Notes: generated by a model from the letters alone, not told the origin. A stretch of 64,000 bases of DNA from Guptibacillus hwajinpoensis (GCA_016841765.1 JAENYN010000006.1:53144-117143); one strand, 5' to 3'; numbered from the stretch's first letter, positions 16,757 through 26,461 are shown. A program made the numbers and translations.

Positions 16757-17530
16757 TTACATTGCGGACGTTCCGCCGTCGACCGGCAAAACAGCCCCTG
16801 TCACAAAATCGGATGCAGAAGATGCAAAGAAAAGGGCTGCCCCTTTCAGATCATTTTCAGTTCCGAATTTCCTGAGCGGCGTCCCTTCTTTGATGGCTTC
16901 TCCGCCTTCTTTAAGAAGCCCTTTTGACATTTTCGTCGGGAAAAATCCCGGGGCGATCGCATTCACATAGATTCCTTTCGGCCCCCATTTTACAGCCAGG
17001 TCCTTGGTGAAGGTGATGACGGCCCCTTTGCTGGAGTTATAGCCGATCGCATTCATGAACTTCGGGTTGGAGCCTTTCAATCCGGCAACCGAAGCGATAT
17101 TAATGATTTTGCCGTATTCCTGTTCGATCATGACCTTTCCGACGGCCTGCGACATGAGGAATGTGCCGGTCGCATTGACATTCATGACTTTTTGCCAGGC
17201 CTCAAGCGGCATCTCCTCGGCCGGCGCCCCCCATGTCGCCCCGCTGTTATTGACAAGGATGTCGATCCGTCCGAACTTTTCAAGAGTGGCGTCCACGACA
17301 TCTTTAATGTCATCCGGATTTGTGATGTCGCATTTCATCGCAAACGATTCGGCCCCAAGTTCTTTTAATTCTTCGCTCACTTCCCGGCAGGCCTCTTCCT
17401 TTCTCGAACAGACAACGACATTGGCGCCTGCTTCCGCCAGCCCTTCCGCAATCTGCTGGCCCAGTCCCCGCCCGCCGCCGGTCACGATGGCCGTTTTTCC
17501 GGCAAGGTCATATAATTGTTTTACATTCAT
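16757..17530 (-). CDS. Short-chain dehydrogenase/reductase
   Basis: A 257-residue SDR with cofactor motif TGGGRGLGQ (about residues 15-23), NNSG at about 92, the active-site Ser and YNSSK (Tyr and Lys about 161-165), and a C-terminal PVDGG. It probably oxidises a 3-hydroxyacyl-CoA to the 3-oxo form ahead of the adjacent thiolase. Start 17530 is chosen for GGGGG 8 bases upstream; 17533 is equally possible. The same operon lacks any 3-hydroxyacyl-CoA dehydrogenase of the FadB type, which supports this role. Confidence 0.87.
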   Translation of the reverse strand: MNVKQLYDLAGKTAIVTGGGRGLGQQIAEGLAEAGANVVVCSRKEEACREVSEELKELGAESFAMKCDITNPDDIKDVVDATLEKFGRIDILVNNSGATWGAPAEEMPLEAWQKVMNVNATGTFLMSQAVGKVMIEQEYGKIINIASVAGLKGSNPKFMNAIGYNSSKGAVITFTKDLAVKWGPKGIYVNAIAPGFFPTKMSKGLLKEGGEAIKEGTPLRKFGTENDLKGAALFFASSASDFVTGAVLPVDGGTSAM

Positions 17531-17547
17531 CATCTTTTCCCCCATTC

Positions 17548-18756
17548 TTATTCGCTGTATTTTTTAAGTTCGTATCTGGCAATGGCCCGCCGGTGAACTT
17601 CATCCGGCCCGTCGGCAAGGCGAAGCGTCCTGATATTGGCCCAGCTTGCCGCAAGCGGGAAGTCATCGCTGACCCCTGCTCCACCGAACGCCTGAATAGC
17701 CCTGTCGATCACCTTCAAAGCCATATTTGGCGCCACCACCTTTATCATGGCGATTTCCGCTTTCGCTTCTTTATTTCCAACGGTATCCATCATGTAAGCC
17801 GCCTTTAGCGTCAGGAGTCTTGCCTGTTCGATTTCAATCCGGGAATCCGCAATCCATTCCCTGATCACACCCTGTTTTGATAATTCCTTGCCGAATGCCA
17901 CTCTGCTTTGAACGCGCTTGCACAGTAATTCAAGCGCCCGTTCGGCAGCCCCGATTGTCCTCATGCAGTGGTGGATCCGGCCGGGTCCAAGCCTTCCCTG
18001 AGCGATCGCAAAGCCTTTTCCTTCCCCCCATAGGAGATTGGAGGCAGGCACGCGGACATTATCATACTCGATTTCCGCATGTCCATGAGGTGCATGATCA
18101 TAGCCGAACACCGGCAGGACACGCTTGATCGTGACACCAGGTGCATCGAGCGGAACTAGAATCATAGATTGCTGTTCATGCTTCGCCGCGTCAAAATCGG
18201 TCTTACCCATTACAATCGCAATTTTACAGCGGGGATCGCCTGCTCCGGAGGACCACCATTTAGTGCCGTTGATGACATATTCATCGCCGTCACGGACAAT
18301 GCTAGACTGGATATTTGTGGCATCCGATGAAGCCACATCAGGCTCCGTCATTGAAAAACAGGAACGTATTTCACCATCCAGCAGCGGCTGCAGCCATTTC
18401 TCCTTCTGTTCGTCTGAGCCGTAGCGGACGAGAACCTCCATATTACCGGTATCTGGCGCAGCACAATTGAACACTTCCGGTGCGATGCTCGATCGCCCCA
18501 TGATTTCACAAAGAGGCGCATATTCAAGGTTTGTCAGTCCCGCCCCGTGCTCGCTTTCCGGCAGGAACAAGTTCCACAGCCCCTGCTCACGGGCTTTTTG
18601 CTTCAGCTCCTCCATGATCGGCGGCACTTTTGCAAACCGGTCCTTATCACCGATTTGCTCATGATATACGCGTTCGTTCGGATAGATGTATTCTTCCATA
18701 AAATCAGTCATCTTTTTTTGCAGTTCTTTCACTTTTTCCGAATAGCTGAAATTCAC
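17548..18756 (-). CDS. Acyl-CoA dehydrogenase (ACAD10/11-like subgroup)
   Basis: A 402-residue flavoprotein dehydrogenase. It contains [15 protein letters not shown] and [10 protein letters not shown] (FAD and substrate loops, about residues 135-170), the signature [22 protein letters not shown], and [14 protein letters not shown] near the C-terminus. The sequence is closest in pattern to the ACAD10/11 and long-chain type, not to the short-chain type. GTG start with GGGGG 8 bases before it. It is the first gene after the promoter and operator at 18783-18840, heading a 12-kb operon. Confidence 0.9.
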   Translation of the reverse strand: MNFSYSEKVKELQKKMTDFMEEYIYPNERVYHEQIGDKDRFAKVPPIMEELKQKAREQGLWNLFLPESEHGAGLTNLEYAPLCEIMGRSSIAPEVFNCAAPDTGNMEVLVRYGSDEQKEKWLQPLLDGEIRSCFSMTEPDVASSDATNIQSSIVRDGDEYVINGTKWWSSGAGDPRCKIAIVMGKTDFDAAKHEQQSMILVPLDAPGVTIKRVLPVFGYDHAPHGHAEIEYDNVRVPASNLLWGEGKGFAIAQGRLGPGRIHHCMRTIGAAERALELLCKRVQSRVAFGKELSKQGVIREWIADSRIEIEQARLLTLKAAYMMDTVGNKEAKAEIAMIKVVAPNMALKVIDRAIQAFGGAGVSDDFPLAASWANIRTLRLADGPDEVHRRAIARYELKKYSE

Positions 18757-18782
18757 TGGCCGGACCCCCTTCGTTTCTCTTC

Positions 18783-18840
18783 ACGTACTAACTAGTCGGT
18801 ATGTTAGTTTGATAATATACAATATTTTCTGAATATTCAA
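18783..18840 (-). promoter_or_regulatory. Promoter with overlapping TetR operator (liv/acyl-CoA operon)
   Basis: On the minus strand TTGAAT (18835-18840) and TATTAT (18812-18817) are 17 bases apart. Just downstream, over the start point, lies a 22-bp operator (18783-18804) with CGGTATGT at one end. It matches the 29397 operator at 17 of 22 positions, and the flanking AAACTAACATACC is shared exactly. This layout is typical of TetR repression. Confidence 0.7.
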
Positions 18841-18930
18841 CCGTATTTTTTGAATTTTTCCTGCCCAACCGAAATCCAAAGACCGTTTCTATGAGCATGA
18901 TTCCTGTTGAAAAATTTTCCAATATAACGT

Positions 18931-19326
18931 TTATTTGACGATTTTATAGACGCCTGATCCTTTAGCTATCACTCTATCATCTTTATCAAAAATCTCAGCC
19001 TCCGCCGCCGCGATTTTATACCCTGTTTGAAAAAGCTGCGCCCTCGCGTAGATGGTCCCTGTTTTAACCGGTGCCGTATAATGGATATTCTGGTTTACGG
19101 CAGCTGCCCGGCATTTATAGAGCGCGCGCACGGCCATCGTCTGCACGGCATCGAGCATTGATGCATGCACGCCCCCGTGAAGCGTGTAATTGATGTTGAG
19201 GAGTTCTTCTTTGACTTTCAGTTCCAGTAACACCTTTTCCTCATCCATCTGGCAAATCTTGAATCCGATATGACGGAAATACGGACTGTCTTCCATGCTT
19301 CTGCTGATTTCCCCGATGCTGGCCAC
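18931..19326 (-). CDS. PaaI-type hotdog thioesterase
   Basis: A 131-residue hotdog thioesterase. The PaaI signature is TLHGGVHASMLDAVQTMAV, in which Gly-Gly-x-x-x-x-x-x-Asp places the catalytic Asp near residue 60, followed by NQNIHYTAPVKTG. It would hydrolyse small or aromatic acyl-CoA esters, often to relieve CoA trapping. The GTG at 19326 is preferred to the one at 19332 because GGAGG is 7 bases away. It is the last gene of the second catabolic operon, next to another PaaI-type gene. Confidence 0.82.
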   Translation of the reverse strand: MASIGEISRSMEDSPYFRHIGFKICQMDEEKVLLELKVKEELLNINYTLHGGVHASMLDAVQTMAVRALYKCRAAAVNQNIHYTAPVKTGTIYARAQLFQTGYKIAAAEAEIFDKDDRVIAKGSGVYKIVK

Positions 19327-19377
19327 GAACACACCTCCATCCCTTTTAGTGTTATATTATGATACTTTTTAAACCGG

Positions 19378-19755
19378 TCATTGAATTTTAAACGTGCCAA
19401 TGGCACTGGCGATTAATTTTCCATCCTGGTCGGTGATTTTTCCTTCAGCTGAGATGTATTTTCCTTCCTTAGCCAGAACCTCCGCTGATGCCTGATACGT
19501 TTCTTCAGGTTCCAGCGCGTGGTAAGTCATATTCAGGTTAATGGTGGTCGCAAAGGAATCAAAGGTTCTGGAAATGAAAGCACCGAGCGATGTATCAAGC
19601 ATGGCCGCAAACACCCCCGGATGGACAGTCCCGTCATCCTGGAGCATATGAGGGGCCGCCGGCATTTCAAGCATCTGCCCGGTCACATGATTATTTTCGG
19701 TAAAACGCAATCCGATATGTTCAAAAAAAGTCGACATTGTTTCGTTCGTCTTCAA
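19378..19755 (-). CDS. PaaI-type hotdog thioesterase, second copy
   Basis: A 125-residue protein with TVHPGVFAAMLDTSLGAFISR, the PaaI-like active-site helix carrying Asp, and TTINLNMTYHALEP. The usual HGG is HPG here, a conservative change seen in some family members. TTG start with AGGAAG upstream. It is divergent from the adjacent 18931 gene, so the pair is more likely two specificities, or a heteromer, than a recent duplication. Confidence 0.8.
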   Translation of the reverse strand: MKTNETMSTFFEHIGLRFTENNHVTGQMLEMPAAPHMLQDDGTVHPGVFAAMLDTSLGAFISRTFDSFATTINLNMTYHALEPEETYQASAEVLAKEGKYISAEGKITDQDGKLIASAIGTFKIQ

Positions 19756-19770
19756 CCGCCTCGCTTCCTT

Positions 19771-20955
19771 TCACCCATTTCTTTCAAGCATGACAGCCAT
19801 CCCCTGGCCGCCGCCGACACACAAAGTGGCAATCCCCCGCTTCACATCACGCCTCATCATTTCGTAAAGAAGGGTGATCATGATTTTGGCCCCCGTCGCT
19901 CCAAGCGGATGCCCGAGCGCAATCGCACCGCCATTGACATTGACGGTTTGCGGGTCAAGCCCCAGTTCCCGAATGACCGCCAGTGCCTGGGAGGCAAACG
20001 CTTCATTCAATTCGATTAGCCCTATCTCATCCAGTGTCCTGCCGGTTCTTTCCAGTAATTTTCTTACCGCCGGAACAGGGCCGATTCCCATAATTTCCGG
20101 TGAAACACCGACAGCTGTCCAATCGGCTATCCGGGCCAGCGGCTTGATGCCCATTTGCTCGGCTCTGGCGGCTGTCATCAAGATCATAGCCGCTGCACCA
20201 TCATTCCGTCCGCACGCATTTCCTGCGGTGACGGTGCCGTTTTCCTTGAACACCGGCTTCAGCTTTTGCAGATCCTCAACTGTCGTTCCCGGACGGGGAT
20301 GTTCATCAGTCTCGAATAAAAACGATTGCTTCTTGCCCTTAATTTCAATAGGGACTATTTCTTCCTGAAATGCATGTTCTGCAAGAGCTTTTGCCGCCCG
20401 CCGCTGGCTTTCGGCAGCAAACTCATCCTGGTCTGCACGTGAAATGCCATTTTTTTCAGCGACATTCTCTGCTGTCATGCCCATTCCTAGCCTGCTTCCA
20501 TACATTTCATTCGGCTGCTGGCCGGCCTCTTTGTTTGAATCCACCAACTCGGTTTTGTCTCCTCCGAATCTTGCATTCCGCAAATACAGCGGTGCATTGC
20601 TCATGCTTTCTGTCCCGCCGGCCACGACAATTTCGGCCTGGCCGAATACGATCTGCTGGACAGCCGAGGCTACCGCCTGCATCCCTGAAGCGCACAGGCG
20701 GTTAACGGTGAACGCCGGAACCGTCTCCGGAATGCCGGCCCTTAAAGCGGCAACCCGGGCAACATTCGATGATTGCGTCGATTGGCGCACTTCACCGAGG
20801 ATCACTTCATCCACATCAACCGGTGCGATCCCGGCCCTATTGATTGCTTCTTTTATGGCAATGGAAGCGAGTTCACCGGAATTCAGGCTTTTAAGTGCGC
20901 CTCCATATCTTCCAACCGGCGTTCTGGCGGCGCTTGCAATCACAATTCCCTCCAT
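19771..20955 (-). CDS. Acetyl-CoA C-acyltransferase (thiolase), second operon
   Basis: A 394-residue thiolase with Cys88 in VNRLCASG, His349 in [10 protein letters not shown] and Cys379 in LCVGGGQG. All catalytic positions are present. It likely performs thiolytic cleavage for the pathway encoded at 18.9-29.3 kb. AAAGGGG lies 8 bases before the ATG. The next gene upstream is the frameshifted acyl-CoA dehydrogenase, 64 bp away. Confidence 0.93.
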   Translation of the reverse strand: MEGIVIASAARTPVGRYGGALKSLNSGELASIAIKEAINRAGIAPVDVDEVILGEVRQSTQSSNVARVAALRAGIPETVPAFTVNRLCASGMQAVASAVQQIVFGQAEIVVAGGTESMSNAPLYLRNARFGGDKTELVDSNKEAGQQPNEMYGSRLGMGMTAENVAEKNGISRADQDEFAAESQRRAAKALAEHAFQEEIVPIEIKGKKQSFLFETDEHPRPGTTVEDLQKLKPVFKENGTVTAGNACGRNDGAAAMILMTAARAEQMGIKPLARIADWTAVGVSPEIMGIGPVPAVRKLLERTGRTLDEIGLIELNEAFASQALAVIRELGLDPQTVNVNGGAIALGHPLGATGAKIMITLLYEMMRRDVKRGIATLCVGGGQGMAVMLERNG

Positions 20956-21019
20956 GAAAACTGCCCCTTTTTTGTTGGTTTAATAGAACGCTTGATACGT
21001 TATCTGAACCCTGAACCCT

Positions 21020-22167
21020 CTACTTATACTCTTTTTCTAGCTGGGATGCGATAATGTTTTTCTGGATTTCAGAGGTTCCTTCATAGATGCGCGTGATGCG
21101 GGCATCCCTGTAAAACCGCTCAACCGGATAATCTGCGATGTAGCCTAAACCACCGTGAACCTGGACAGCCTTGTCGGCAACGCGGTTATACACTTCGGAA
21201 CCGTACAGCTTCAGCATGGCAGCTTCTTTTATCACCTTCATTCCTTTATCCACCATCCAGGCGACGCGGTATGTAAAAGAACGGAGACTTTCGATTTCAA
21301 CTGCCATTTCGGCAAGCATGTGGCTGACCGCCTGGTTTTTGATGATCGGCTGACCGAATTGGACCCGTTCTTTTGCATAACCGACCGACATATCCAGCAG
21401 TTTCTGGCATGAACCAAGATTGCGTGAAGCAAGGCCGGCCCGCCCGTTAGCCAGTATTTTCAACGCATTCACGTATCCCTGCCCTTCTTCACCGAGGACA
21501 TTTTCAGCAGGCACCTCACAATCTTCAAATACAAGTTCGGCCGATTGCGATCCTTTCAATCCCATTTTTTCTCGATGGCACCCACTTTGAAACCCGGGAA
21601 ATCTTTTTCCACTATGAATGACGTTATCCCTTTTGCCCCTTTATCGGAATCGGTTACTGCCATGACGGTGAACACATCGGCAACCGTCGCATTGGTGATG
21701 TAATGTTTCAGGCCGTTCAAAATATACGTATCACCTTTTTTCACTGCCGTTGTTTTCAAGTTGGCCGCATTTGACCCGGCATCCGGTTCTGTCAGGGCAA
21801 AGGCACCGAGTTTTTCACCGCTTGCCATTGCCGGCAGGTACTTTTTCTTCTGTTCTTCGCTTCCCATATCGACAATGCCGACCGTGCCGATTCCGGTATG
21901 GGCGCCAATCAGCGTTGTGTAGCCGTTATGGGTCTGCCCGATTTCTTCATATAGTGCACACTTGCCGGTCATTCCGATGCCAAGCCCGCCGTACTCCTCC
22001 GGAATGCTCAAGCCGAACAGACCCATGTCTCTTGACAGGCTGATGATATGGTCCGGAATTTTATCCTCCTCTTCGATTTGCATGGCAACTGCCTCGACCT
22101 CGGTCTGAATAAAATCACGGACATTTTTTCTCATTGATTCGATAGCTTCATCAAATGCAAAATTCAA
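21020..22167 (-). pseudogene. Acyl-CoA dehydrogenase interrupted by a frameshift
   Basis: Two frames together encode one complete acyl-CoA dehydrogenase. The N-terminal part (21556-22167, TTG start, GAGGTG upstream) ends [13 protein letters not shown]; the C-terminal part (from 21565) begins [16 protein letters not shown]. Homologues read EKKMGLKGS without interruption. The break lies in a run of six A after GAG; seven A would restore the frame. FAD-binding LTEPDAGSNA, NGLKHYITNA and the C-terminal YEGTSEIQ are all intact. Sequencing error, real inactivation, or -1 slippage on the A run are all possible. Confidence 0.85.
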
Positions 22168-22170
22168 TCT

Positions 22171-23784
22171 TCACACCTCACTTTTTCGTTCATTTTCAGC
22201 CAGCTTCCGCTTCAGCAGCTTGCCGACTGAATTCCGCGGCAGTGTTTCCCTTATTTCGAAAACCTTCGGCACCTTATAAGGCGTCAGCTGCCTGCGGCAA
22301 TGAGCGGTGACACTCTCAAGATCAATTTTCCGACCCGGCTTTGCGGTAATAAACGCTTTCACCTTTTCTCCTAAAGCCCCGTCCGGAACACCAAGCACAG
22401 CCGCTTCCTGTATATCCGAGTGCTCATAAAGGACATGCTCGATCTCCTGCGGGTATACATTGAAACCGCCTACGATGATCATTTCCTTTTTGCGGCCGGT
22501 GATATAAAAGTAGCCGTCTTCATCCATTGCTGCGAGATCACCCGTATAAAACCAGCCATCCCGGATTGCTTCTGCCGTTTCCGAATCTTTGTTCCAGTAG
22601 CCCGTCATCACCTGCGGACCCTTAACCAGCAGTTCACCGACACTCCCGGCCGGAATCACCTTCCCCTGTTCACTGATGATTTTACAATCGGTTCCGGGCA
22701 GCGGGATGCCGATGCTGCCGACTTTCCTCATCCCTTTAACAGGATTGCGGTGTGTTGAAGGAGACGTTTCTGACAGGCCGTAACCTTCCGTTATCGCAGC
22801 GCCTGTCAACTCTTCAAATTGCCTGATGACTTCAAGCGGCAATGGCGCAGATCCACATGAACAAATCTTCAGGCAATCCAGCCCGAAACGCCCAATATCC
22901 GGATGATTGACAAAGGCACTGTACATCTTCGGTACACCCGGAAAAAAGGTGGGACGGTGCTTTTGGATCGACTGAAGCACTTCATTGACTTCAAATTTTT
23001 CAATCAGAAGATTTGCAGCCCCCATGTAAATGCCGAGGTTCATCGCCACCGTCATGCCGTATACGTGATAGAGCGGGGTCACAGCCAGGATCGTTTCTGC
23101 TCCGAATTCGAGGATGTCCCCATACAGGACTTTACTCTGGATGACATTTGCGATGAGGTTGTGATGGGTGAGCATCGCCCCTTTTTTTCTGCCGGTCGTG
23201 CCGCCAGTATACTGGATGACGGCTATATCGTCTTTAGGGGATATGGAAGCCTGCCGGGATTGAGGTTCAAACCGGTCGATCAGGTCCCCGAGGTCATAAT
23301 AAGAATCATTTGAAAGAGAGCTTCCGGATAAAGAAACGGCAAACACGTATTTACAGCGGTGGACCGTCTCTTTGATTTTCGGAATGCCCGCTTCTTCAAT
23401 CACAAGGTAGGACAAACAAGAGTCGGCAAAAATCTCGTCAAGCTCGCGGACAGTATAAAAAGGGTTCACTTGAACGATGATAAGGCCAAGCTTTTGGGCG
23501 GCATAGTAGGCAATGAAATAGGCGGGCTGATTGGACACCATCAGACCGAGCCGGTCCCCTTTTTTCAATTCCAGGGAGTCCCATGCGGCTGCCAGCCTAT
23601 CAACCCTGTCCTTGAACTGCCGGTAGGTTATTTTTTGGCCGCCATAAATGATGGCATGTTGTCCGGGATAACGGGAAACAGTTTGAACGAGCATGTCATA
23701 CAGACCGAAATCCTGAACGTGCAGCTCCGCTTCAACTCCATCAGGATAACGACTTAGCCACGGCCTGACCTGTTCAGCAGTCAT
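22171..23784 (-). CDS. AMP-forming acyl-CoA ligase (long-chain FadD type)
   Basis: A 537-residue adenylate-forming ligase. YTGGTTGRKKG (about residues 192-202) is the ATP loop, with Gly where Ser is usual, then GYGLSETSP, FYTGDLAAMDEDGYFYITGRKK and PRNSVGKLLKRKL with the catalytic lysine. It would activate fatty or similar acids to acyl-CoA. GGGAGGTG precedes the ATG. Only 3 bp separate it from the downstream acyl-CoA dehydrogenase and 2 bp from the reductase upstream, so it is tightly operonic. Confidence 0.92.
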   Translation of the reverse strand: MTAEQVRPWLSRYPDGVEAELHVQDFGLYDMLVQTVSRYPGQHAIIYGGQKITYRQFKDRVDRLAAAWDSLELKKGDRLGLMVSNQPAYFIAYYAAQKLGLIIVQVNPFYTVRELDEIFADSCLSYLVIEEAGIPKIKETVHRCKYVFAVSLSGSSLSNDSYYDLGDLIDRFEPQSRQASISPKDDIAVIQYTGGTTGRKKGAMLTHHNLIANVIQSKVLYGDILEFGAETILAVTPLYHVYGMTVAMNLGIYMGAANLLIEKFEVNEVLQSIQKHRPTFFPGVPKMYSAFVNHPDIGRFGLDCLKICSCGSAPLPLEVIRQFEELTGAAITEGYGLSETSPSTHRNPVKGMRKVGSIGIPLPGTDCKIISEQGKVIPAGSVGELLVKGPQVMTGYWNKDSETAEAIRDGWFYTGDLAAMDEDGYFYITGRKKEMIIVGGFNVYPQEIEHVLYEHSDIQEAAVLGVPDGALGEKVKAFITAKPGRKIDLESVTAHCRRQLTPYKVPKVFEIRETLPRNSVGKLLKRKLAENERKSEV

Positions 23785-23786
23785 CT

Positions 23787-24740
23787 TTACACCTCCCGCG
23801 GTACTTCTGCCTCTTTGATTGCCTGTTTTGCCGGACGGGCATCCATGTGTTTTAACACACTGTATACCGCCGCAAGAACCGGTGTGGCCGTATTTGACTC
23901 ACGGCCTTTTTTGACGGCATACCCACAGATGGACTCCAGTTCCATCGGCTTGCCTTTCAGCTTATCCTGCATCATGGATGTGCTGTGCCCCCTTGCCAGT
24001 CGGCCCTGTTCAAAGATTTTTTTATAAAAATCTTCATCGATCCGGATACCGGCTGCCCGTGCTACAGAAATCACTTCACGGCAAATGGCTTCCGCGGTCC
24101 CCGACAGGCCCTCATCATCCAGAATCTCCCCAACTTTCGCTTCAGCCAGGGCTGATAAAGGGTTGAAGGTGACATTCCACAACAGCTTTTTCCATTTGAC
24201 TTCCATAATGTGATCGGTTGGATAAGCAACTGCTCCCGCCTCATTGAAAACAGCACAAATGTGCTCTGCCGCTTGCTGTCCGCCACTTCCCACCGCCCCG
24301 ATGACAAGCCGAGGTTCAAGGCCGATCTGTTTCACGGTACCGGGTTCTTTAAGATGCACCTGGATGTAGGCAGCACCCGCAACAACCCGGCTGTTTCCAA
24401 AAATGCCGGAGAGGATTTCTTCATTATCCACACCATTTTGAAGTGTAAGAATAAGTGCCTCATCCGGCAGCACAGATGCAAGCTTTTGCGCCATCTCCAG
24501 GGTATCAGTTGATTTGACCGTGAATAATACGAGGTTCACATCATGAAAAGCGTTCAAATCATCGGTGAATGTCCCTGTCGACGTAAAAGACCCGGTTTCT
24601 GTTTCAACGGTCAGGCCGTTTTCTTGCATCGTTTCAAGATGGCACCCCCGTGCCAAAAACACCACATCATTTCCCGCTTTGCTTAAATGACCGCCGTAAA
24701 ATCCGCCCACTGCTCCCGTGCCTGCAACACCTATCTTCAT
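23787..24740 (-). CDS. Ketopantoate reductase-like dehydrogenase (PanE/ApbA family)
   Basis: A 317-residue NADP-dependent reductase with the Rossmann motif GVAGTGAVGGFYGGHL at the N-terminus, LTLQNGVDN near residue 100, and the C-terminal ApbA_C domain starting around EVKWKKLLWNVTFNPLSAL, including the catalytic Lys and Asn. In pantothenate synthesis the enzyme reduces 2-dehydropantoate. Here it sits among beta-oxidation genes beside a class II aldolase, so a role on a branched 2-oxo or 3-hydroxy acid is a reasonable alternative. No panB or panC is nearby. Confidence 0.85.
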   Translation of the reverse strand: MKIGVAGTGAVGGFYGGHLSKAGNDVVFLARGCHLETMQENGLTVETETGSFTSTGTFTDDLNAFHDVNLVLFTVKSTDTLEMAQKLASVLPDEALILTLQNGVDNEEILSGIFGNSRVVAGAAYIQVHLKEPGTVKQIGLEPRLVIGAVGSGGQQAAEHICAVFNEAGAVAYPTDHIMEVKWKKLLWNVTFNPLSALAEAKVGEILDDEGLSGTAEAICREVISVARAAGIRIDEDFYKKIFEQGRLARGHSTSMMQDKLKGKPMELESICGYAVKKGRESNTATPVLAAVYSVLKHMDARPAKQAIKEAEVPREV

Positions 24741-24787
24741 CGAATCCCCCCCTTTCAGATGGCCGAAGCGAAGCTATCTCCACATTA

Positions 24788-25555
24788 TTAATCCAATAAA
24801 TCAGGCTGCTCCTTGACGATCCGGTTCCATAACGGCTGGAATTGGAACCAGCCTGCTTCTTCCGTCCCGACCTGCTCCCTTGCCGTCAGCGCATTTTCAT
24901 GAGTGATCAGCTTCGGGGTTCCCGCCGCTTCGGCCAGCAGCTGGGCCTGGCAGGATCGTTCCATTGTGATGAACCACCATGCGGCTTCATCGACCGATTT
25001 CCCGACCGTCAACAACCCGTGATTCCGGAGAATGCATGCTTTGTTGTTTCCAAGCGTTTCACCGATGCGCCGGCCCTCTTCCACTTCGAGCACGACACCT
25101 GTATAATCGTCAAACAGGGAGTGGTCATTATAAAAAGCGCAAACATCCTGTGTAATCGGATCGAGCACCCTTCCCAGTGCCGACCATGTCTTCCCGTATA
25201 CCGAGTGGGCATGGGCCGCCGCAATGACATCCGGCCGGGCAGCATGGACCTGTGAATGGATGGCAAACGCGGCCCTGTTCACAGGATACTCCCCTTCCAC
25301 AACATTTCCCTCATGATCGCAAAGGATCAAATCGGAAGCTTTGATCTGGCTGAAATGCATGCCGAACGGGTTGACCCAGAAATGGTCCTTTTTCTCAGGA
25401 TCTCTCGCCGTTATATGCCCGGCTACCCCTTCATCAAATCCAAACTTCGAAAACAGGCGGAATGCCGCCGCCAATCTCTCTTTCAGATGCTGCCTTTCTT
25501 CTGCAGCCGTCTCGAATACAGGCGGCTTGAAACTGAGCTCCATTTTCGTCGCCAT
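24788..25555 (-). CDS. Class II aldolase/adducin family protein
   Basis: A 255-residue protein of the class II aldolase/adducin fold. Metal-binding motifs HAHSVYGKTWSALG (about residues 115-128) and RNHGLLTVGKSVDEA (about 178-192) provide the zinc histidines, and an N-terminal GNVVEG-type loop is seen. Family members are L-fuculose-phosphate aldolases, epimerases or uncharacterised decarboxylases. Next to the PanE-like reductase, it may act on a hydroxy or oxo acid intermediate; this is inference. Start ATG at 25555. Confidence 0.85.
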   Translation of the reverse strand: MATKMELSFKPPVFETAAEERQHLKERLAAAFRLFSKFGFDEGVAGHITARDPEKKDHFWVNPFGMHFSQIKASDLILCDHEGNVVEGEYPVNRAAFAIHSQVHAARPDVIAAAHAHSVYGKTWSALGRVLDPITQDVCAFYNDHSLFDDYTGVVLEVEEGRRIGETLGNNKACILRNHGLLTVGKSVDEAAWWFITMERSCQAQLLAEAAGTPKLITHENALTAREQVGTEEAGWFQFQPLWNRIVKEQPDLLD

Positions 25556-25607
25556 ACGATCAGTCCTTTCCCGGTTTTATTTTGGATCTGTTGCCGACAA
25601 AACCTTT

Positions 25608-26372
25608 TTATAAAAATGACCTCCGGTTCAGCCACTGTCCACCGTCGACTGTCAGGCACTCGCCGTTGATATACCTGGCTTCCTCAGAAAAGAGAAAAGC
25701 GGCAGTCCCGGCGATTTCTACCGGTTCGGCCAGCCGCTGCAGCGGAATGCTGCTCACCGTCCTGTTGTATGCCTCCTCGGAAGCCCACAGTCTTTCCGCA
25801 CCGCCTGTGTTATTGACAGGACCCGGCGCGATAGCATTGACCCTGATCCCATATTTTGATCCCCATTCGACGGCAAGCGTCCTGGTCATGGCCAGCACGC
25901 CTGCCTTGGCACTGGCGGAGTGGATGACTCCGGGACCGGATGTCCAGGCATATGTGGCAAGAATGTTGAGGATGCTCCCGTTATGTCCGCTCGCAATCCA
26001 ATCCTTGCCGACTGCCCTGCTGCAGTAAAACGTGCCGTTCAGCACGATGTCGATCACCGCATTCCAGCCGTTCACCGACAGGTCCTCGGCCGCACAAATG
26101 AAATTTCCCGCCGCATTATTGACAAGATAATCGACTTGCTTAAATTGGCTTTTTGCTTCTTTCACCATCCGTTCGGCATCTTCCGGATTCCTTACGTCCA
26201 TCTGGACTGTCCCGACCCGGTCAGACTTTCCAAGATCGTCTTTGGCCTGATTCAGTTTTTCAGCGGTCCGTCCGGTGATGACCACATTTGCCCCTTTTTC
26301 CAGGAACGTTTGCGCCATCGCTTTGCCGATGCCGCTGCTGCCGCCTGTCACAATGACTGTTTTCCCTTTCAT
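25608..26372 (-). CDS. fadH: 2,4-dienoyl-CoA reductase, SDR type (FadH/YkuF-like)
   Basis: A 254-residue SDR that closely follows B. subtilis FadH (YkuF). The diagnostic stretches are VNNAAGNFICAAEDLSVNGW, DIVLNGTFYCSRAVG, LATYAWTSGPGVIHSASAKAGVLAMT and RVNAIAPGPVNNTGGAERLW. It has the TGGSSGIG cofactor loop but, as in dienoyl-CoA reductases, Tyr is replaced in the YxxxK position (HSASAKAG). It reduces conjugated 2,4-dienoyl-CoA from unsaturated acids. A terminator separates it from maoC upstream. Confidence 0.88.
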   Translation of the reverse strand: MKGKTVIVTGGSSGIGKAMAQTFLEKGANVVITGRTAEKLNQAKDDLGKSDRVGTVQMDVRNPEDAERMVKEAKSQFKQVDYLVNNAAGNFICAAEDLSVNGWNAVIDIVLNGTFYCSRAVGKDWIASGHNGSILNILATYAWTSGPGVIHSASAKAGVLAMTRTLAVEWGSKYGIRVNAIAPGPVNNTGGAERLWASEEAYNRTVSSIPLQRLAEPVEIAGTAAFLFSEEARYINGECLTVDGGQWLNRRSFL

Positions 26373-26397
26373 GGCACGCCTCCTTCTCCTGTTCGTA

Positions 26398-26447
26398 AAG
26401 AAAAGAAGCCCGGCAACAATCCATTCATGTCATTGCTGCCGGGCTTC
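26398..26447 (-). terminator. Terminator between maoC and fadH
   Basis: A 16-bp stem, GAAGCCCGGCA extended to CAAT/ATTG with one mismatch, has a loop of about 11 bases. On the minus strand it is followed by TTTTCTTT. It would end or attenuate transcription entering from the upstream half of the operon. Confidence 0.8.
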
Positions 26448-26461
26448 CTGCTGCTCATGCA

